51,746 nucleotides of DNA from Gemmatimonadota bacterium (GCA_002724215.1 PBOD01000133.1:22519-74264), one strand, 5' to 3'. Positions 19,388-28,867 are shown, numbered from the stretch's first letter. Notes: generated from the sequence alone by a model not told the origin. Program-made: numbers and translations.

Positions 19388-20365
19388 ATGCGCAACCTAA
19401 CGCTACTTGCCCTCGTCTTCGCAACATCCTTCGCAGGAGCAGACAGAATGACAGGCACTTCCCGCATCACCTACTTCGGCTACGAAGACTGCATCCTCCT
19501 CGAAAACGCCCACACCCGCGCCGTCGTCACCGGATCGGCCGGCCGCATCCTCGAATACTCGCGCAAGGGCCCCAACGCCATCTACCTCGACCCTGCGCAG
19601 GAAGGCATGGTATTCGAGGAAGATCCCCCCTTCGGCCCCACCGGCGGCCGCCTCGACATCGGCCCCGAAATGACCATCCCGGCCCACCCAGATCTCTGGC
19701 TCGGCGAATGGGAAGCGGAAATCACCGGCCCGCGCTCCGCCCGGCTGATCAGCAAAAAGGACGAGCCCACCGGCGTCCAGCTCATCCGCGACATCGTCCT
19801 CGACGAGCACTCGACTCATTTGAGCGTTACCCAAACCATCAAAAACATCTCCAACACCCAAAAGCACTGGGGCCACTGGAGCCGCACCTTCGGCACCGGC
19901 GGCGGCATCGTGCTGATTCCACTGACGCCCAATAGCCGCTTTCCCGACAACTACGTCATGTACGGCCCCGGCCCGGTCATCAACTACCGCCCCGAAGACC
20001 CCAATATCCGCACCCGCGACGGCTTTCTCGAAGTCCTCAACACACCGCAGCGCGCCAAGCTGGGCATGGACTCGATGGCCGGGTGGTTCGCCTATCTCGA
20101 CAAAAACGACCTGCTGTGGGTCAAGCGCTACCCCGTCTACCGCGACCGCCCCTACGGCGAATTGGCGGGCCTGACCATCTCGATCTGGTACTACCAGGAC
20201 CTGATGTGCGAATTGGAGCCGATCGGACCGACCGAAAATATCCCGCCCGGCGGCGAGGCGTCGTTTACCGAAGACTGGTGGCTATTGCCCTATAGCTATC
20301 CCCATGACGGCAGCGATATCGATCTGGAGGAAATCAGCGCACTGGTGGAGCGAGAGGCGCGCTGA
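19388..20365 (+). CDS. Exported DUF4380-type (aldose-epimerase-like) protein
   Basis: A 325-residue protein with an N-terminal signal peptide (MRNLTLLALVFATSFAGA). The rest reads as an all-beta carbohydrate-binding fold like DUF4380/galactose mutarotase relatives: NAHTRAVVTGSAGRILEYS, a central GHWSRTFGTGGG, and WWLLPY near the end. Enzymatic activity is not established for this family. GGAG precedes the ATG. It probably acts in the periplasm on glycans. The 245 bases after it (20366-20610) hold no gene I can support. Confidence 0.7.
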   Translation: MRNLTLLALVFATSFAGADRMTGTSRITYFGYEDCILLENAHTRAVVTGSAGRILEYSRKGPNAIYLDPAQEGMVFEEDPPFGPTGGRLDIGPEMTIPAHPDLWLGEWEAEITGPRSARLISKKDEPTGVQLIRDIVLDEHSTHLSVTQTIKNISNTQKHWGHWSRTFGTGGGIVLIPLTPNSRFPDNYVMYGPGPVINYRPEDPNIRTRDGFLEVLNTPQRAKLGMDSMAGWFAYLDKNDLLWVKRYPVYRDRPYGELAGLTISIWYYQDLMCELEPIGPTENIPPGGEASFTEDWWLLPYSYPHDGSDIDLEEISALVEREAR

Positions 20366-20610
20366 GGCATTGGCCCTTGCCTACCGCGTCGCCGTCGCCG
20401 TTGCCACATCTACTGCGAAAAACCCCTCGCCGAACGCGCCCACCCGCTGCAAGGGTGCGACGACCCAGATCAACTGCGACGCGGTCGCGCCCGTCTACGA
20501 CAATAACCCGCCACGGGCCATAAGCGACGATTCCCATTGGATGGATTTCACTACAGCCGCCGATAAGCCCTCCCTAGACCCGCGCTAAGGGCACAGGCTG
20601 AGCCCGGCGA

Positions 20611-21408
20611 TTATACCTCGCCCAGCGCGGTGCGCCCCGTGCGCCGCGGCGACTGGTAAATCGCCTCCTCCTCCGGTGTCGGATCGGCGATCGGGCACTT
20701 TTCGTGCGGGCTGCCCCACGACATAAACCCCGGCGAGTACTTAAACAAAATCGAGCGCCGCAGCCGATCGGCGGGCTGCCACGGCAGGGTGCCGTGCACC
20801 AGCGCCTCGTTGAAGATCACCACCGAACCCGCCGGCGCCACCACCTGTTCGACACAGCCCCAATCCGCATCGAGCATCAGCACGTCCAGCGCTGGCCGGT
20901 AATTGCTCTTATGGCTGCCGGGAATACAGGCGAAGCCCCCATCGCCCGGCTCTACATCGGTCAACTGCCAGGCCGCCACACACAACCCACAGTGCATCTT
21001 GCCGTGATCGAAGCCGTGGTACTGGCTCAGGTCGAAGGTCATGCCGCCGTGCAGACGGTGACCCTCGGTCTCGTCGTCCATCTGGATCAACCCCGGACCG
21101 TGATCGAGACGGAAGCCAGTTCCCAGGATCTCGTTGAATATCCCGACGATCCTCTCGTGCACCAGCATCCGCCGGAATGGCTCGCACCACGGCCGCTCAA
21201 AGGTCAGTGGGTTCTGGCTAAATTCGCCGCGCCCGGTCGCCGCGATCAGATTATCTGCCCCCTGCGACAACCCCGGCTTGCGTTTCTGCACCAGGTCTAG
21301 GTGATGCTCGACCGCCGCGTTGGCGGCGGCGACCTCCTCCGGGGTCAAGACATCCTCGATCACCACATAGCCCCATAGGTCGAAGAGAAATAGCTCTTTG
21401 GGCGTCAT
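20611..21408 (-). CDS. PhyH family dioxygenase with an HxG in place of HxD/E iron motif
   Basis: A 265-residue phytanoyl-CoA dioxygenase-like protein. The first metal motif reads His120-Gly-Gly122 (RLHGGMTFD), so the carboxylate ligand of the normal HxD/E triad is missing. The distal His205 (ALVHGTLPW) and Arg215-218 are present, as are the CIPGSHKSN and TDVEPGDGGFA blocks. HxG/HxA is the signature of Fe(II)/2OG halogenases, but related PhyH-family sequences with LHGG also appear in oxygenase-annotated groups, so hydroxylase or ligand-exchange roles remain possible. It is the last gene of a four-gene minus-strand operon, starting one base after the preceding stop. Confidence 0.8.
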   Translation of the reverse strand: MTPKELFLFDLWGYVVIEDVLTPEEVAAANAAVEHHLDLVQKRKPGLSQGADNLIAATGRGEFSQNPLTFERPWCEPFRRMLVHERIVGIFNEILGTGFRLDHGPGLIQMDDETEGHRLHGGMTFDLSQYHGFDHGKMHCGLCVAAWQLTDVEPGDGGFACIPGSHKSNYRPALDVLMLDADWGCVEQVVAPAGSVVIFNEALVHGTLPWQPADRLRRSILFKYSPGFMSWGSPHEKCPIADPTPEEEAIYQSPRRTGRTALGEV

Positions 21409-21409
21409 T

Positions 21410-21664
21410 TTACCGGCCTCCGCGCTCGATTAACTGCTCCAATGGCGCCGTCTTAGCCCCATCGACAAAGGACTCGTCGGCCTCGCCCGGCGCCCGCTCC
21501 GCGTTGCGCACCGTCGCTGCCGGATCGCGGCGCAAAATATCGACGACCTCTTCCACCGGAGGCATCTCCATATCGAAGAAGATGCATTCGGGCGCCACGA
21601 GAAAATTCTGTTTCTGGCCCCTGTGCTCGACAAACTCCGCGGCATCCCGAGCGACGCGACGCAT
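21410..21664 (-). CDS. Small hypothetical protein (84 aa)
   Basis: Unrecognised. It is 84 residues, with a basic N-terminus (MRRVARDAAEFVEHR), a central FLVAPECIFFDMEMPP segment and an acidic helical tail. There is no signal peptide and no metal motif. It is credible as a gene because GGGAGG sits 7 bases before its ATG, it starts one base after the upstream stop, and the next gene starts one base after its stop. Its position between an MDR dehydrogenase and an HxG PhyH protein suggests an accessory subunit or a reduced relic of one, which is inference. Confidence 0.6.
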   Translation of the reverse strand: MRRVARDAAEFVEHRGQKQNFLVAPECIFFDMEMPPVEEVVDILRRDPAATVRNAERAPGEADESFVDGAKTAPLEQLIERGGR

Positions 21665-21665
21665 A

Positions 21666-22643
21666 TCAGGCCTCCCAATCTAGCAGCACGCCCAGCGCCT
21701 CGCCCATATTGTTGTAGAGCAAGTCGAAAGCCCGTGCCGCCTCGGTAAAGGGCATGCGATGCGTGGTCATCCGCTCCGTCTGGATCGCGCCGTTCCGCAA
21801 TAGCTGCATCGCCCGATACGCCGTGCCCGAACCGATGCCCTCGCCATAGTAGCCGCCGAGAATCTTGCGTCGCTGGATCTTGCCCGACGAAAGCGGCAGC
21901 GGCGCGTCCTCGTAGAGCCCGATCAGATGCAACAAGCCGCCCGGCGCCAGCATGTCCAGGCCCTGGTCAAAAACCGCAAGCCCTGCTGGCCCGCCCACCG
22001 CGTAGACCACAATATCGGCACCGGCACCTCTGGTCAGCCTGCGCAGTGCAGCGACCGGATCTTCAGCAGCCGCGTTGACCACCGCATCGGCCCCAAACTC
22101 CTCCGCCAGCGCGCAGCGGCTCTCGAGCGCATCGACTGCGATGAGCCGCCCCTGGCCATTGTGCCTGGCCACCTGCAACATCAGACTCCCAACCAGCCCC
22201 TGCCCCAGAATCACCACCGTGTCGTTGTTGCCGATCTCCTCGATATCCACCCAAGTCACCGCGCCCGCAACCAGCGGCCAGTACGGCGCCTGGTCGAAGT
22301 CCACCCCATCGAGAATCGGAAAGACCTGCGGCTGCTCTGCAGTCGATGACAGCACCGCCGGTCGCACCGCGTATTCGGCATGCGGCGCCAGCGCCACTAC
22401 CGGGTCGCCGATATCATAGCAATCGACCCCTGCCCCCAGCACATCGACTGTCCCCGCCAGCGAATAGCCCATAATCTCAGGGCTGACCGCGTGTGTCCGC
22501 GTATAGCGCGCCCCGATTTCCGAGCCGCGACTGATCAGACTGCGCACCGCTTTGATCCGCACCTCGCCCGGCCCCGGCTCGGGCACTGGCACGTCTTCCA
22601 ACTGTATATTGAATTGCCCAGCGGGCTTGATTACGCGTTGCAT
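21666..22643 (-). CDS. Zinc-type MDR alcohol dehydrogenase-like protein lacking the catalytic zinc Cys
   Basis: A 325-residue medium-chain dehydrogenase/reductase. The Rossmann loop GQGLVG is at 147-152, and Asp171 at the end of the second strand suggests NAD over NADP. Where zinc enzymes have Cys, this one has SRGSE (38-42), as in the zinc-independent bi-domain oxidoreductase subgroup. It starts 3 bases after the DUF362 stop. It is shorter than typical 340-350-residue alcohol dehydrogenases because the structural zinc lobe is absent. Confidence 0.8.
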   Translation of the reverse strand: MQRVIKPAGQFNIQLEDVPVPEPGPGEVRIKAVRSLISRGSEIGARYTRTHAVSPEIMGYSLAGTVDVLGAGVDCYDIGDPVVALAPHAEYAVRPAVLSSTAEQPQVFPILDGVDFDQAPYWPLVAGAVTWVDIEEIGNNDTVVILGQGLVGSLMLQVARHNGQGRLIAVDALESRCALAEEFGADAVVNAAAEDPVAALRRLTRGAGADIVVYAVGGPAGLAVFDQGLDMLAPGGLLHLIGLYEDAPLPLSSGKIQRRKILGGYYGEGIGSGTAYRAMQLLRNGAIQTERMTTHRMPFTEAARAFDLLYNNMGEALGVLLDWEA

Positions 22644-22646
22644 GGT

Positions 22647-23858
22647 TTAAACCGCCAATATTTTCTCGTAAACGCTCATCTGCTCTCCCTCGCGCTCCTC
22701 CGGATCGGCCAGCTTGAGCCACACCGCCTGATCCTTCTTGCCGGCGGCCACGTTTTGCACCGCACCCGCCTCCTGCGGCTTGAGCCCACTCCAGATCACC
22801 TCGCCATCCTGCAAGAAGACGTAGTTGCCAGCGTGCGCGTCGAGAATGCGCTCGCGATTATCGCGATAAAAAAGCGCCTGCTCGCTCGCCGTCTGGCGCA
22901 GAGTCGCAATCTGCTCTGCCGGATCGACCTCCGCCGAGTCGAACTCCGCCACCGGTGGCTCGAGCCCCTCCATCGCAAAATCGATCTCGTCCAGGTCCAC
23001 CGTCCCAAAGCCGTGCTCGACCGCCACCGCCACCGGACTGCGGTCGCGGCGAAAAGGCGGCGTCGGCCAGTCGAGCCGGGGATCGGTGCCCATCAAATGC
23101 GAACCGCAGGCGTCGGTGGCTATGACGTGATCGCCCGCGATGAGGCAATCGCCGATCCGGCCCTCGCCGCCCCACTCCATCCGCGCCTGGCCGGTCAGCC
23201 CGTCGATAATATTGAGGCAGGGCTTGGCGATCAGCCCGAGGTCGGGCAATACGTAGGACAGGCGGATCACGTGGTGAAAGTAAGTGCGCAGGCGGCCGTG
23301 CGGCGGGATCGGCGGCAGCCCAAAGAGATTCTTTAGGCACAGCGTGATGCCCATAAAGCCGTGGTTTTTCATCTTGGCCAGTGACACGAAGGCGTCGGCC
23401 TCTCCCAGCGCGGCCGAAAGCTGATACTGCGAAAACATGATGCCGCCGCCGGGCACTTCATACCGCGCGAAAGGCGGATCGCCAGCCTCGACATACGCGA
23501 CGCCGAATTCCTCCAATAGCGGGCCGGTGTTAAAATCGTCGCCGGGCCGCGCGCCAGGTGGGGCGCTGCTGGTGTCGAGCGCGAAGATCTCGGCGTCGCT
23601 GCGCTCGCGCAGTAGTCTCAGCACCGCCCACATGACATCGTCGTCGACCAATTCCTGACGCCGACCGCCGATGCGGCGAATATTATCGCTGCGCATCTGC
23701 ATGTTGATCTTGATGCCAATGCGCCTGGCTTGCTCGATCTTTTGCCACGAGCGATCCAGGGGCGCGGTAATTTCTACGAGTTTGCGGTAGATCTCGTCGC
23801 GCGGAGCTTTGTGGCTACAGTGGGTGGCGCGAACGGTGTAGTCTTTTGCGGCGGACAT
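22647..23858 (-). CDS. DUF362 domain-containing protein
   Basis: A 403-residue DUF362 protein: FVSLAKMKNHGFMGITLCLKNLFG and the IIDGLTGQ-x-x-xEWGGEGR segment are the family hallmarks. No ferredoxin-type CxxCxxC cluster is present, unlike some DUF362 fusions. I use the ATG at 23858 because GAAAGGA is correctly spaced, and the ATG two codons earlier is too close. Its function is unknown. It leads the four-gene minus-strand operon with an MDR dehydrogenase and a PhyH protein. Confidence 0.78.
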   Translation of the reverse strand: MSAAKDYTVRATHCSHKAPRDEIYRKLVEITAPLDRSWQKIEQARRIGIKINMQMRSDNIRRIGGRRQELVDDDVMWAVLRLLRERSDAEIFALDTSSAPPGARPGDDFNTGPLLEEFGVAYVEAGDPPFARYEVPGGGIMFSQYQLSAALGEADAFVSLAKMKNHGFMGITLCLKNLFGLPPIPPHGRLRTYFHHVIRLSYVLPDLGLIAKPCLNIIDGLTGQARMEWGGEGRIGDCLIAGDHVIATDACGSHLMGTDPRLDWPTPPFRRDRSPVAVAVEHGFGTVDLDEIDFAMEGLEPPVAEFDSAEVDPAEQIATLRQTASEQALFYRDNRERILDAHAGNYVFLQDGEVIWSGLKPQEAGAVQNVAAGKKDQAVWLKLADPEEREGEQMSVYEKILAV

Positions 23859-24192
23859 GGGCATTCCTTTCGGCACGACGGGGATATGTGGGGATAATTT
23901 GCCGAGCGGAACGGTTGTTGACAAGCTCTCCTACTGGAGCAATCCAGCGGCGCGAGAAATATCTCGACCAGTGCCTCAATCACCAGTTCCAAAGCCAGAG
24001 CTCGTCCCGTCGAGGAAATTCCCCGACCTGGATCGCGGGAGCCGATGATCCAGGTCCGGACCCGGCGTTTGCAGCCAGCGTCGTGCAGCACGCGCTCGAG
24101 CGCCACGACAAGCCCGGTTGACAAGTATCAGCCCTACCTATTAAATCTCTCTACTCGGAAGCGCACATACCCTAGCCCAAAGCAGGCCTGCA
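23859..24192. other. Divergent spacer with hairpin and promoter
   Basis: A 334-base gap between divergent operons with no supportable gene. It contains a small hairpin CGAGA/TCTCG (23953-23957 with 23962-23966). A perfect 10-bp inverted repeat GACCTGGATC/GATCCAGGTC lies at 24025-24034 and 24047-24056 and could be an operator or attenuator. TTGACA occurs twice (near 23927 and at 24118), each followed by AAG. Confidence 0.5.
24118..24146 (+). promoter_or_regulatory. Sigma70-type promoter for the 24.2-41.2 kb gene row
   Basis: A perfect TTGACA (24118-24123) and TTAAAT (24141-24146, four of six) are 17 bases apart, about 45 bases before the first start codon of the PQQ-like/LuxE-LuxC row. The perfect 10-bp inverted repeat at 24025-24056 lies about 60 bases upstream. 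Confidence 0.5.
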
Positions 24193-26370
24193 GTGATCAA
24201 GTCCCCCATGCAGATCCCGTCCGTTTTTCTCGGTCTTCTGCTCTATGTCGCCACCGCCCATGCCGCCGACTGGCCCTCCTGGCGCGGGCCAGCCCAGACA
24301 GGCGTCGCCACGGAGACCAACCTCGTCGCGGCCTGGTCGCCCACGGGCGAAAACCTCGTCTGGCGCGCCGACTTCACCGGCCGCTCCACGCCGGTGGTAC
24401 TCAATGGCCGAGTCTTTGTCATCGGCCGCCGCGGCGCGGACATTATGGAGGAGGGCGTGATCGCGGCCTTCGACGCGGAAACCGGGGCCAAAATCTGGGA
24501 ACACGCCAACCGCATTTTCCACACCACCATTCCCTTCAACCGCGTCGGCTGGGCGTCGCTGGCCGGCGATCCCGAGACCGGCTATGTCTACGCCCACGGC
24601 GTCGGCGGCAATTTCTTCTGTTTCGACCGCGACGGCAACATAATATGGTCGCGCTCGCTGACCGAGGAATACGGGCGCATCTCCGGCTACGGCGGTCGCG
24701 TCCACACCCCGGTCGTCGATGAAGACCTGGTCATCATCAGCTATCTCAGCTCCAACTGGGGCAACCACACGCCCGGCCGCCACCGCTACTTCGCCTTCGA
24801 CAAAAAGACCGGCGAGCCGGTGTGGGTATCGACCCCTGGCGGTCGTCCGCTCGACACCACCTACTCGGTCCCCGTCGTCGCCACCATCAACGGCGTGCGG
24901 TTACTCATCGGCGGCAATGCCGATGGCGCCATCCACGCGCTTAAAGTCCGCACCGGCGAGCCGGTATGGCACTTTAAGCTCAGCCGCCGCGGCATCAACT
25001 CTTCGGTCGTCGTCGCCGGCGACAAGGTCTTCGCCGCCCACGGCGAGGAAAACCTCGACAATACTGCTTTAGGCCGCGTCGTCTGCATCGACGGTACCGG
25101 CCAGGGCGACGTCACCGCCACCCACGAGGTCTGGCGCTACGACGAGGTCTTCGCCGGCTACACCAGCCCCGTCTTCCACGACGGCCGCCTCTACATGATC
25201 GACAACTCAGCCAATATCCACGCGCTCGACGCCGCTACCGGCACCGTGCACTGGATCCACAATATCGGCACCGTCGGCAAGGGCTCGCCGATTTTCGCCG
25301 CCGGCCGCCTCTACGCCCCGGAAGTCAATGGCCGCTTCTCCATCGTCGTCCCCGGTGCCGATTCGGCCGAGACCATCGACAGCGATGTTATCGCAATGCC
25401 CGACGGTCGCCCCGCCGAACTCTACGGCTCGCCGGCGGTCGCCTATGGCCGTATCTTTCTCTCGACCGAGGCCGGTATCTACTGCATCGGCGACGCGAAT
25501 GCCGCATTCAAAGCGGAGGCCAGCGCAGCGGACTATCCCCGCGACAAAGCCCCCGACGATGCCCAGGCCACCCACCTGCAAATCGTTCCCGCCGAAGTCG
25601 TCGGCCAACCCGATACCGAAGTGGTTTTCCGCGCCAATCTCTTCGACGGCAAGGGCCGGCTGATCGGCCCCGCCCAACCCGAGTGGGCCTTCGCCGGCGC
25701 CGCGGGCCACCTCGACGGCACCACGCTAACGATGACTGCGCAAGGCGGAGGCAAGGTAACCGCCAGTTTGGGCGACCTCAACGCCGCAACCCGCGTCGCC
25801 GTATTGCCAGCGGCACAATTCGAGGAAGACTTCGAGCACTTCGCCAACGATGCAGTGCCGGTGTGGGTCGCCGTCGGCAGCAAATTCAAAGTGCGCGAAG
25901 TCGACGGCAACAAGGTGCTGGTCAAGCCGCCAGCCGCCCGCGGCCTGCATCGCGCCAACACCTACCTCGGCCCACCGACGATGGCCGGATACACCATCCA
26001 GGCCGACCTGCTCGGCAACAAGAAACGCCGCGCCGTGCCCGACATGGGACTGATCTCGCACCGCTACACACTCGACATAATGGGCTACCACCAGCAACTG
26101 CAAATCCGCACCTGGGCCGCCGAGCTGCGCATGGCCAAAACCGTGCCATTCGCGTGGGAAACTGGAGTGTGGTACACCGCGAAAATGACCGTCGCCATCG
26201 AGGGCGAAAAGGCCATCGTCCGCGGCAAAATATGGCCCCGCGACGAGCCCGAACCAGCGATCTGGTCCATCGAAGCCGAAGACCCGCTGCCCAATCTTGC
26301 GGGCAGCCCGGGGCTCTACGGCTATTCTCCCGCCGAAATCTTCTACGACAATATCAAGGTCTGGCAATGA
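24193..26370 (+). CDS. Exported PQQ-like beta-propeller protein with C-terminal lectin-like domain
   Basis: A 725-residue protein. A signal peptide (hydrophobic core LGLLLYVATAHA) ends before ADWPSWRGP. Residues about 25-440 are PQQ-like propeller blades (repeated A-x-D-x-x-TG-x-x-W patterns). A short linker follows, then an Ig-like stretch, and residues about 545-725 look like a concanavalin-lectin or DUF1080-type beta-sandwich (EDFEHF at the start, FYDNIKVW at the end). GTG at 24193 and ATG at 24208 are both possible starts. PQQ binding is doubtful because no vicinal Cys pair or calcium/catalytic Asp-Glu set is evident. It is the first gene of the long row and overlaps the next by ATGA. Confidence 0.8.
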   Translation: MIKSPMQIPSVFLGLLLYVATAHAADWPSWRGPAQTGVATETNLVAAWSPTGENLVWRADFTGRSTPVVLNGRVFVIGRRGADIMEEGVIAAFDAETGAKIWEHANRIFHTTIPFNRVGWASLAGDPETGYVYAHGVGGNFFCFDRDGNIIWSRSLTEEYGRISGYGGRVHTPVVDEDLVIISYLSSNWGNHTPGRHRYFAFDKKTGEPVWVSTPGGRPLDTTYSVPVVATINGVRLLIGGNADGAIHALKVRTGEPVWHFKLSRRGINSSVVVAGDKVFAAHGEENLDNTALGRVVCIDGTGQGDVTATHEVWRYDEVFAGYTSPVFHDGRLYMIDNSANIHALDAATGTVHWIHNIGTVGKGSPIFAAGRLYAPEVNGRFSIVVPGADSAETIDSDVIAMPDGRPAELYGSPAVAYGRIFLSTEAGIYCIGDANAAFKAEASAADYPRDKAPDDAQATHLQIVPAEVVGQPDTEVVFRANLFDGKGRLIGPAQPEWAFAGAAGHLDGTTLTMTAQGGGKVTASLGDLNAATRVAVLPAAQFEEDFEHFANDAVPVWVAVGSKFKVREVDGNKVLVKPPAARGLHRANTYLGPPTMAGYTIQADLLGNKKRRAVPDMGLISHRYTLDIMGYHQQLQIRTWAAELRMAKTVPFAWETGVWYTAKMTVAIEGEKAIVRGKIWPRDEPEPAIWSIEAEDPLPNLAGSPGLYGYSPAEIFYDNIKVWQ

Positions 26371-27785
26371 AAAAGACAACGCTCATCCTCGTGCTCACCC
26401 TCGCCACCGCCGCCGCCGCGCAGACCGCGATGTGGGGCGGCTCGCCTGGGCGCAATCAGGTTTCCGATGAAAAAAATCTGCCCGCGACCTGGGACGTCGA
26501 CTCCGGCGAAAATGTGCTGTGGAGCGCCACCCTCGGCTCGCAGACCTACGGCGGCCCGCTGATCCACGGCGACAAGATCTTCGTCGGCACCAACAATCAA
26601 GCCGAGCGCGACCCCGACCACAAGGGCGACCGCGGCGTGATCATGGCTTTCAATCTCGCCGACGGCCAATTCCTGTGGCAGATCGCCCACCCCAAACTTC
26701 CGGCCGGCCGCGTCAACGACTGGCCACAACAGGGCGTTTGCTCGACCCCCTATATCGAGGGCGATCGGCTCTACTACATTTCCAACCGCGCCGAAATGGT
26801 CTGCCTCGACACCGAGGGCTTCCGCGACGGCGAAAACGACGGGCCGATCACCGACGAAACCGAGACCGACCCAAGCGACGCAGACCTGATCTGGAAATAC
26901 GATATGATCGCCGAGCTCGACGTCTTCCCGCACAATCTCGCCACCAGCTCGCCGATCGGCGTCGATGGCCGATTGTTCGCGCTGACCAGTAATGGCGTCG
27001 ACGAGGGCCACGTGCATATCCCCGCGCCCTTTGCCCCCAGCTTCGTCGCCTTCAACCTCGCCGGCGAGCTGCTCTGGGACAGCGCACTGCCCGGCGACGG
27101 GATTCTGCACGGCCAGTGGGCCAACCCCGCCTACGGGGTGGCCGGCGGGCGCGAGCAGGTGATCTTCCCCGGCGGCGATGGCTGGGTCTACGCCCTCGCC
27201 CCCGATACCGGCGAATTAATCTGGAAGTTCGACTGCAACCCCAAAGATTCCGTGTGGGAACTCGGCGGTCGCGGCACCCGCAACAACCTGGTCTCGACGC
27301 CCGTCTTCTACGATGGCAAGGTCTTTATCGCCGTCGGCCAGGACCCCGAGCACGGCGAGGGCGAGGGCCACCTCTGGGCCATCGACGCCAGCGGCGAGGG
27401 CGACATCACCTCTTCCGGCGCAGTCTGGCACTTCGGCGGCGAGGACTACAACCGCACCGTCTCCACCGTCGCCATCTCCGACGGCCTGCTCTACGCGGCC
27501 GACCTGAGCGGCTTCGTCTACTGCCTCGACGTCGCCACCGGCGAACACTACTGGACCCACGATACCTTTGCCGCGATCTGGGGCTCACCCTTCGTCGCCG
27601 ACGGCAAGGTCTATATCGGTGATGAGGACGGCGATGTCGACGTGCTCGCGGCTGGCAAAAAACTCGCCGTACTGCACGAAACCAACCTCGGCAGCGCCGT
27701 CTACACCACGCCGGTTGCCCGCGATGGCGTCATTTACATCGCCTCGCGCAACACCCTCTTCGCGATCAAAGAAGGGGCCCAATGA
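26367..27785 (+). CDS. Exported PQQ-like beta-propeller protein
   Basis: A 472-residue propeller with a clean signal peptide (MKKTTLILVLTLATAAAAQ). Blade motifs recur, such as VYALAPDTGELIWKFD and VYCLDVATGEHYWTHD. The ATG overlaps the previous stop (ATGA) with AAGG upstream, and the next gene starts inside this stop in the same way. An open frame continues upstream to 25683, but only as a shadow of the preceding gene. Role unknown. It may be a periplasmic scaffold or electron-transfer-type quinoprotein. Confidence 0.8.
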   Translation: MKKTTLILVLTLATAAAAQTAMWGGSPGRNQVSDEKNLPATWDVDSGENVLWSATLGSQTYGGPLIHGDKIFVGTNNQAERDPDHKGDRGVIMAFNLADGQFLWQIAHPKLPAGRVNDWPQQGVCSTPYIEGDRLYYISNRAEMVCLDTEGFRDGENDGPITDETETDPSDADLIWKYDMIAELDVFPHNLATSSPIGVDGRLFALTSNGVDEGHVHIPAPFAPSFVAFNLAGELLWDSALPGDGILHGQWANPAYGVAGGREQVIFPGGDGWVYALAPDTGELIWKFDCNPKDSVWELGGRGTRNNLVSTPVFYDGKVFIAVGQDPEHGEGEGHLWAIDASGEGDITSSGAVWHFGGEDYNRTVSTVAISDGLLYAADLSGFVYCLDVATGEHYWTHDTFAAIWGSPFVADGKVYIGDEDGDVDVLAAGKKLAVLHETNLGSAVYTTPVARDGVIYIASRNTLFAIKEGAQ

Positions 27786-28858
27786 GCGTCGCACAGGACA
27801 GGATTACCACCGCCCGCGACGAGCTCGACGCGCACGTCCGCGATATCGTCAGGTGGCACTTCGACCCCGCGACCGGTTGCCCCTTCTGGCTCGATTACGC
27901 GCAAAAACTCGACTTCGACCCGCGCGAAAAAATCCAATCATACGAGGATCTGACGATGCTGGGCCACTTCGAGGACGAGTGGCTGCGCGGCGGTCCGGTG
28001 CGGCAATGGGTGCCCAAAGCCTATGCCGACCACCCCGTCTACGTCTTCGAGACCGGCGGCTCGACCGGCTTGCCCAAATACCGCATCAATGTCAATGACT
28101 TCAAGATCGACTACGATCAGTACAGCCGCACGCTCTCAGACGAGGGCTTCCCCCGGGGCGCCGACTGGCTGATGCTCGGACCCTCGGGCCCGCGCCGGCT
28201 GCGCCTGGCCGTCGAACACCTGGCGCAGCAGCGCGGCGGCATCTGCTTCATGGTCGATCTCGATCCGCGCTGGGTCAACTGCCTGATTCGCGACGGCAAG
28301 ATGCGCGAGCTCGAAGCCTACAAGGGGCACGTCGTCGATCAGGCCCTCAAGATCCTCAAGGCCCACGACAACGTGCAGTGCGTCTTCACCACGCCCAAGC
28401 TCCTGGAGGCCCTATCCGAAAAAGTCTCGCTGCCCAGAATGGGCATCAAGGGCATCTTCTGCGGCGGCACCGAAATGAACGCCCAGTTCCACCGCTTTGC
28501 CCGCGAAGAGCTAGTGCCCGGCATCGACTTCGTCCCCACCTACGGCAATACCCTGATGGGACTGGCCTGCTGCAAACCCTTCGACCGGGCTGACGACTAT
28601 GCTATCATCTACTACCCGCCGCAGCCGCGCGCGGTCATCGAATTGGTCGATCCCGACGACCCGAGCCGCACAGTCGACTACGGCGAGACCGGCCGGGTCA
28701 TGCTCACCACCCTGACCCGGGAATTTTTCATGCCGCGCTTTTTGGAGCGCGACGAAGCCGAACGCGCCGCACCGATCGCGCAATATCCCTGGGACGGGGT
28801 CGAGAACTTGCGGCTGCTCACCCAGATGAACGAAACCGTCGTCGTCGGCGTCTACTGA
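27782..28858 (+). CDS. LuxE/PaaK-like AMP-forming acyl-activating enzyme
   Basis: A 358-residue ANL-superfamily protein. The adenylate loop TGGSTGLPK is at residues 91-99, and PTYGNTLMG is in the position of the A5 motif. It is shorter than PaaK (about 430) and near LuxE (about 370), the acyl-protein synthetase that activates a fatty acid for the LuxC reductase. The next gene encodes a LuxC/ALDH-like reductase, supporting that pairing. GAAGGGG precedes the ATG, which overlaps the PQQ-like stop. There is no luxAB, so light production is not implied. Likely role: activate a carboxylic acid for reduction to an aldehyde. Confidence 0.7.
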   Translation: MSVAQDRITTARDELDAHVRDIVRWHFDPATGCPFWLDYAQKLDFDPREKIQSYEDLTMLGHFEDEWLRGGPVRQWVPKAYADHPVYVFETGGSTGLPKYRINVNDFKIDYDQYSRTLSDEGFPRGADWLMLGPSGPRRLRLAVEHLAQQRGGICFMVDLDPRWVNCLIRDGKMRELEAYKGHVVDQALKILKAHDNVQCVFTTPKLLEALSEKVSLPRMGIKGIFCGGTEMNAQFHRFAREELVPGIDFVPTYGNTLMGLACCKPFDRADDYAIIYYPPQPRAVIELVDPDDPSRTVDYGETGRVMLTTLTREFFMPRFLERDEAERAAPIAQYPWDGVENLRLLTQMNETVVVGVY

Positions 28859-28867
28859 GACAACCCT

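Noticed and set aside
20304-20588. A 94-codon plus-strand frame after the DUF4380 gene
   Set aside because: It starts inside the preceding gene, has no ribosome site and its composition looks like an out-of-frame GC-rich shadow.
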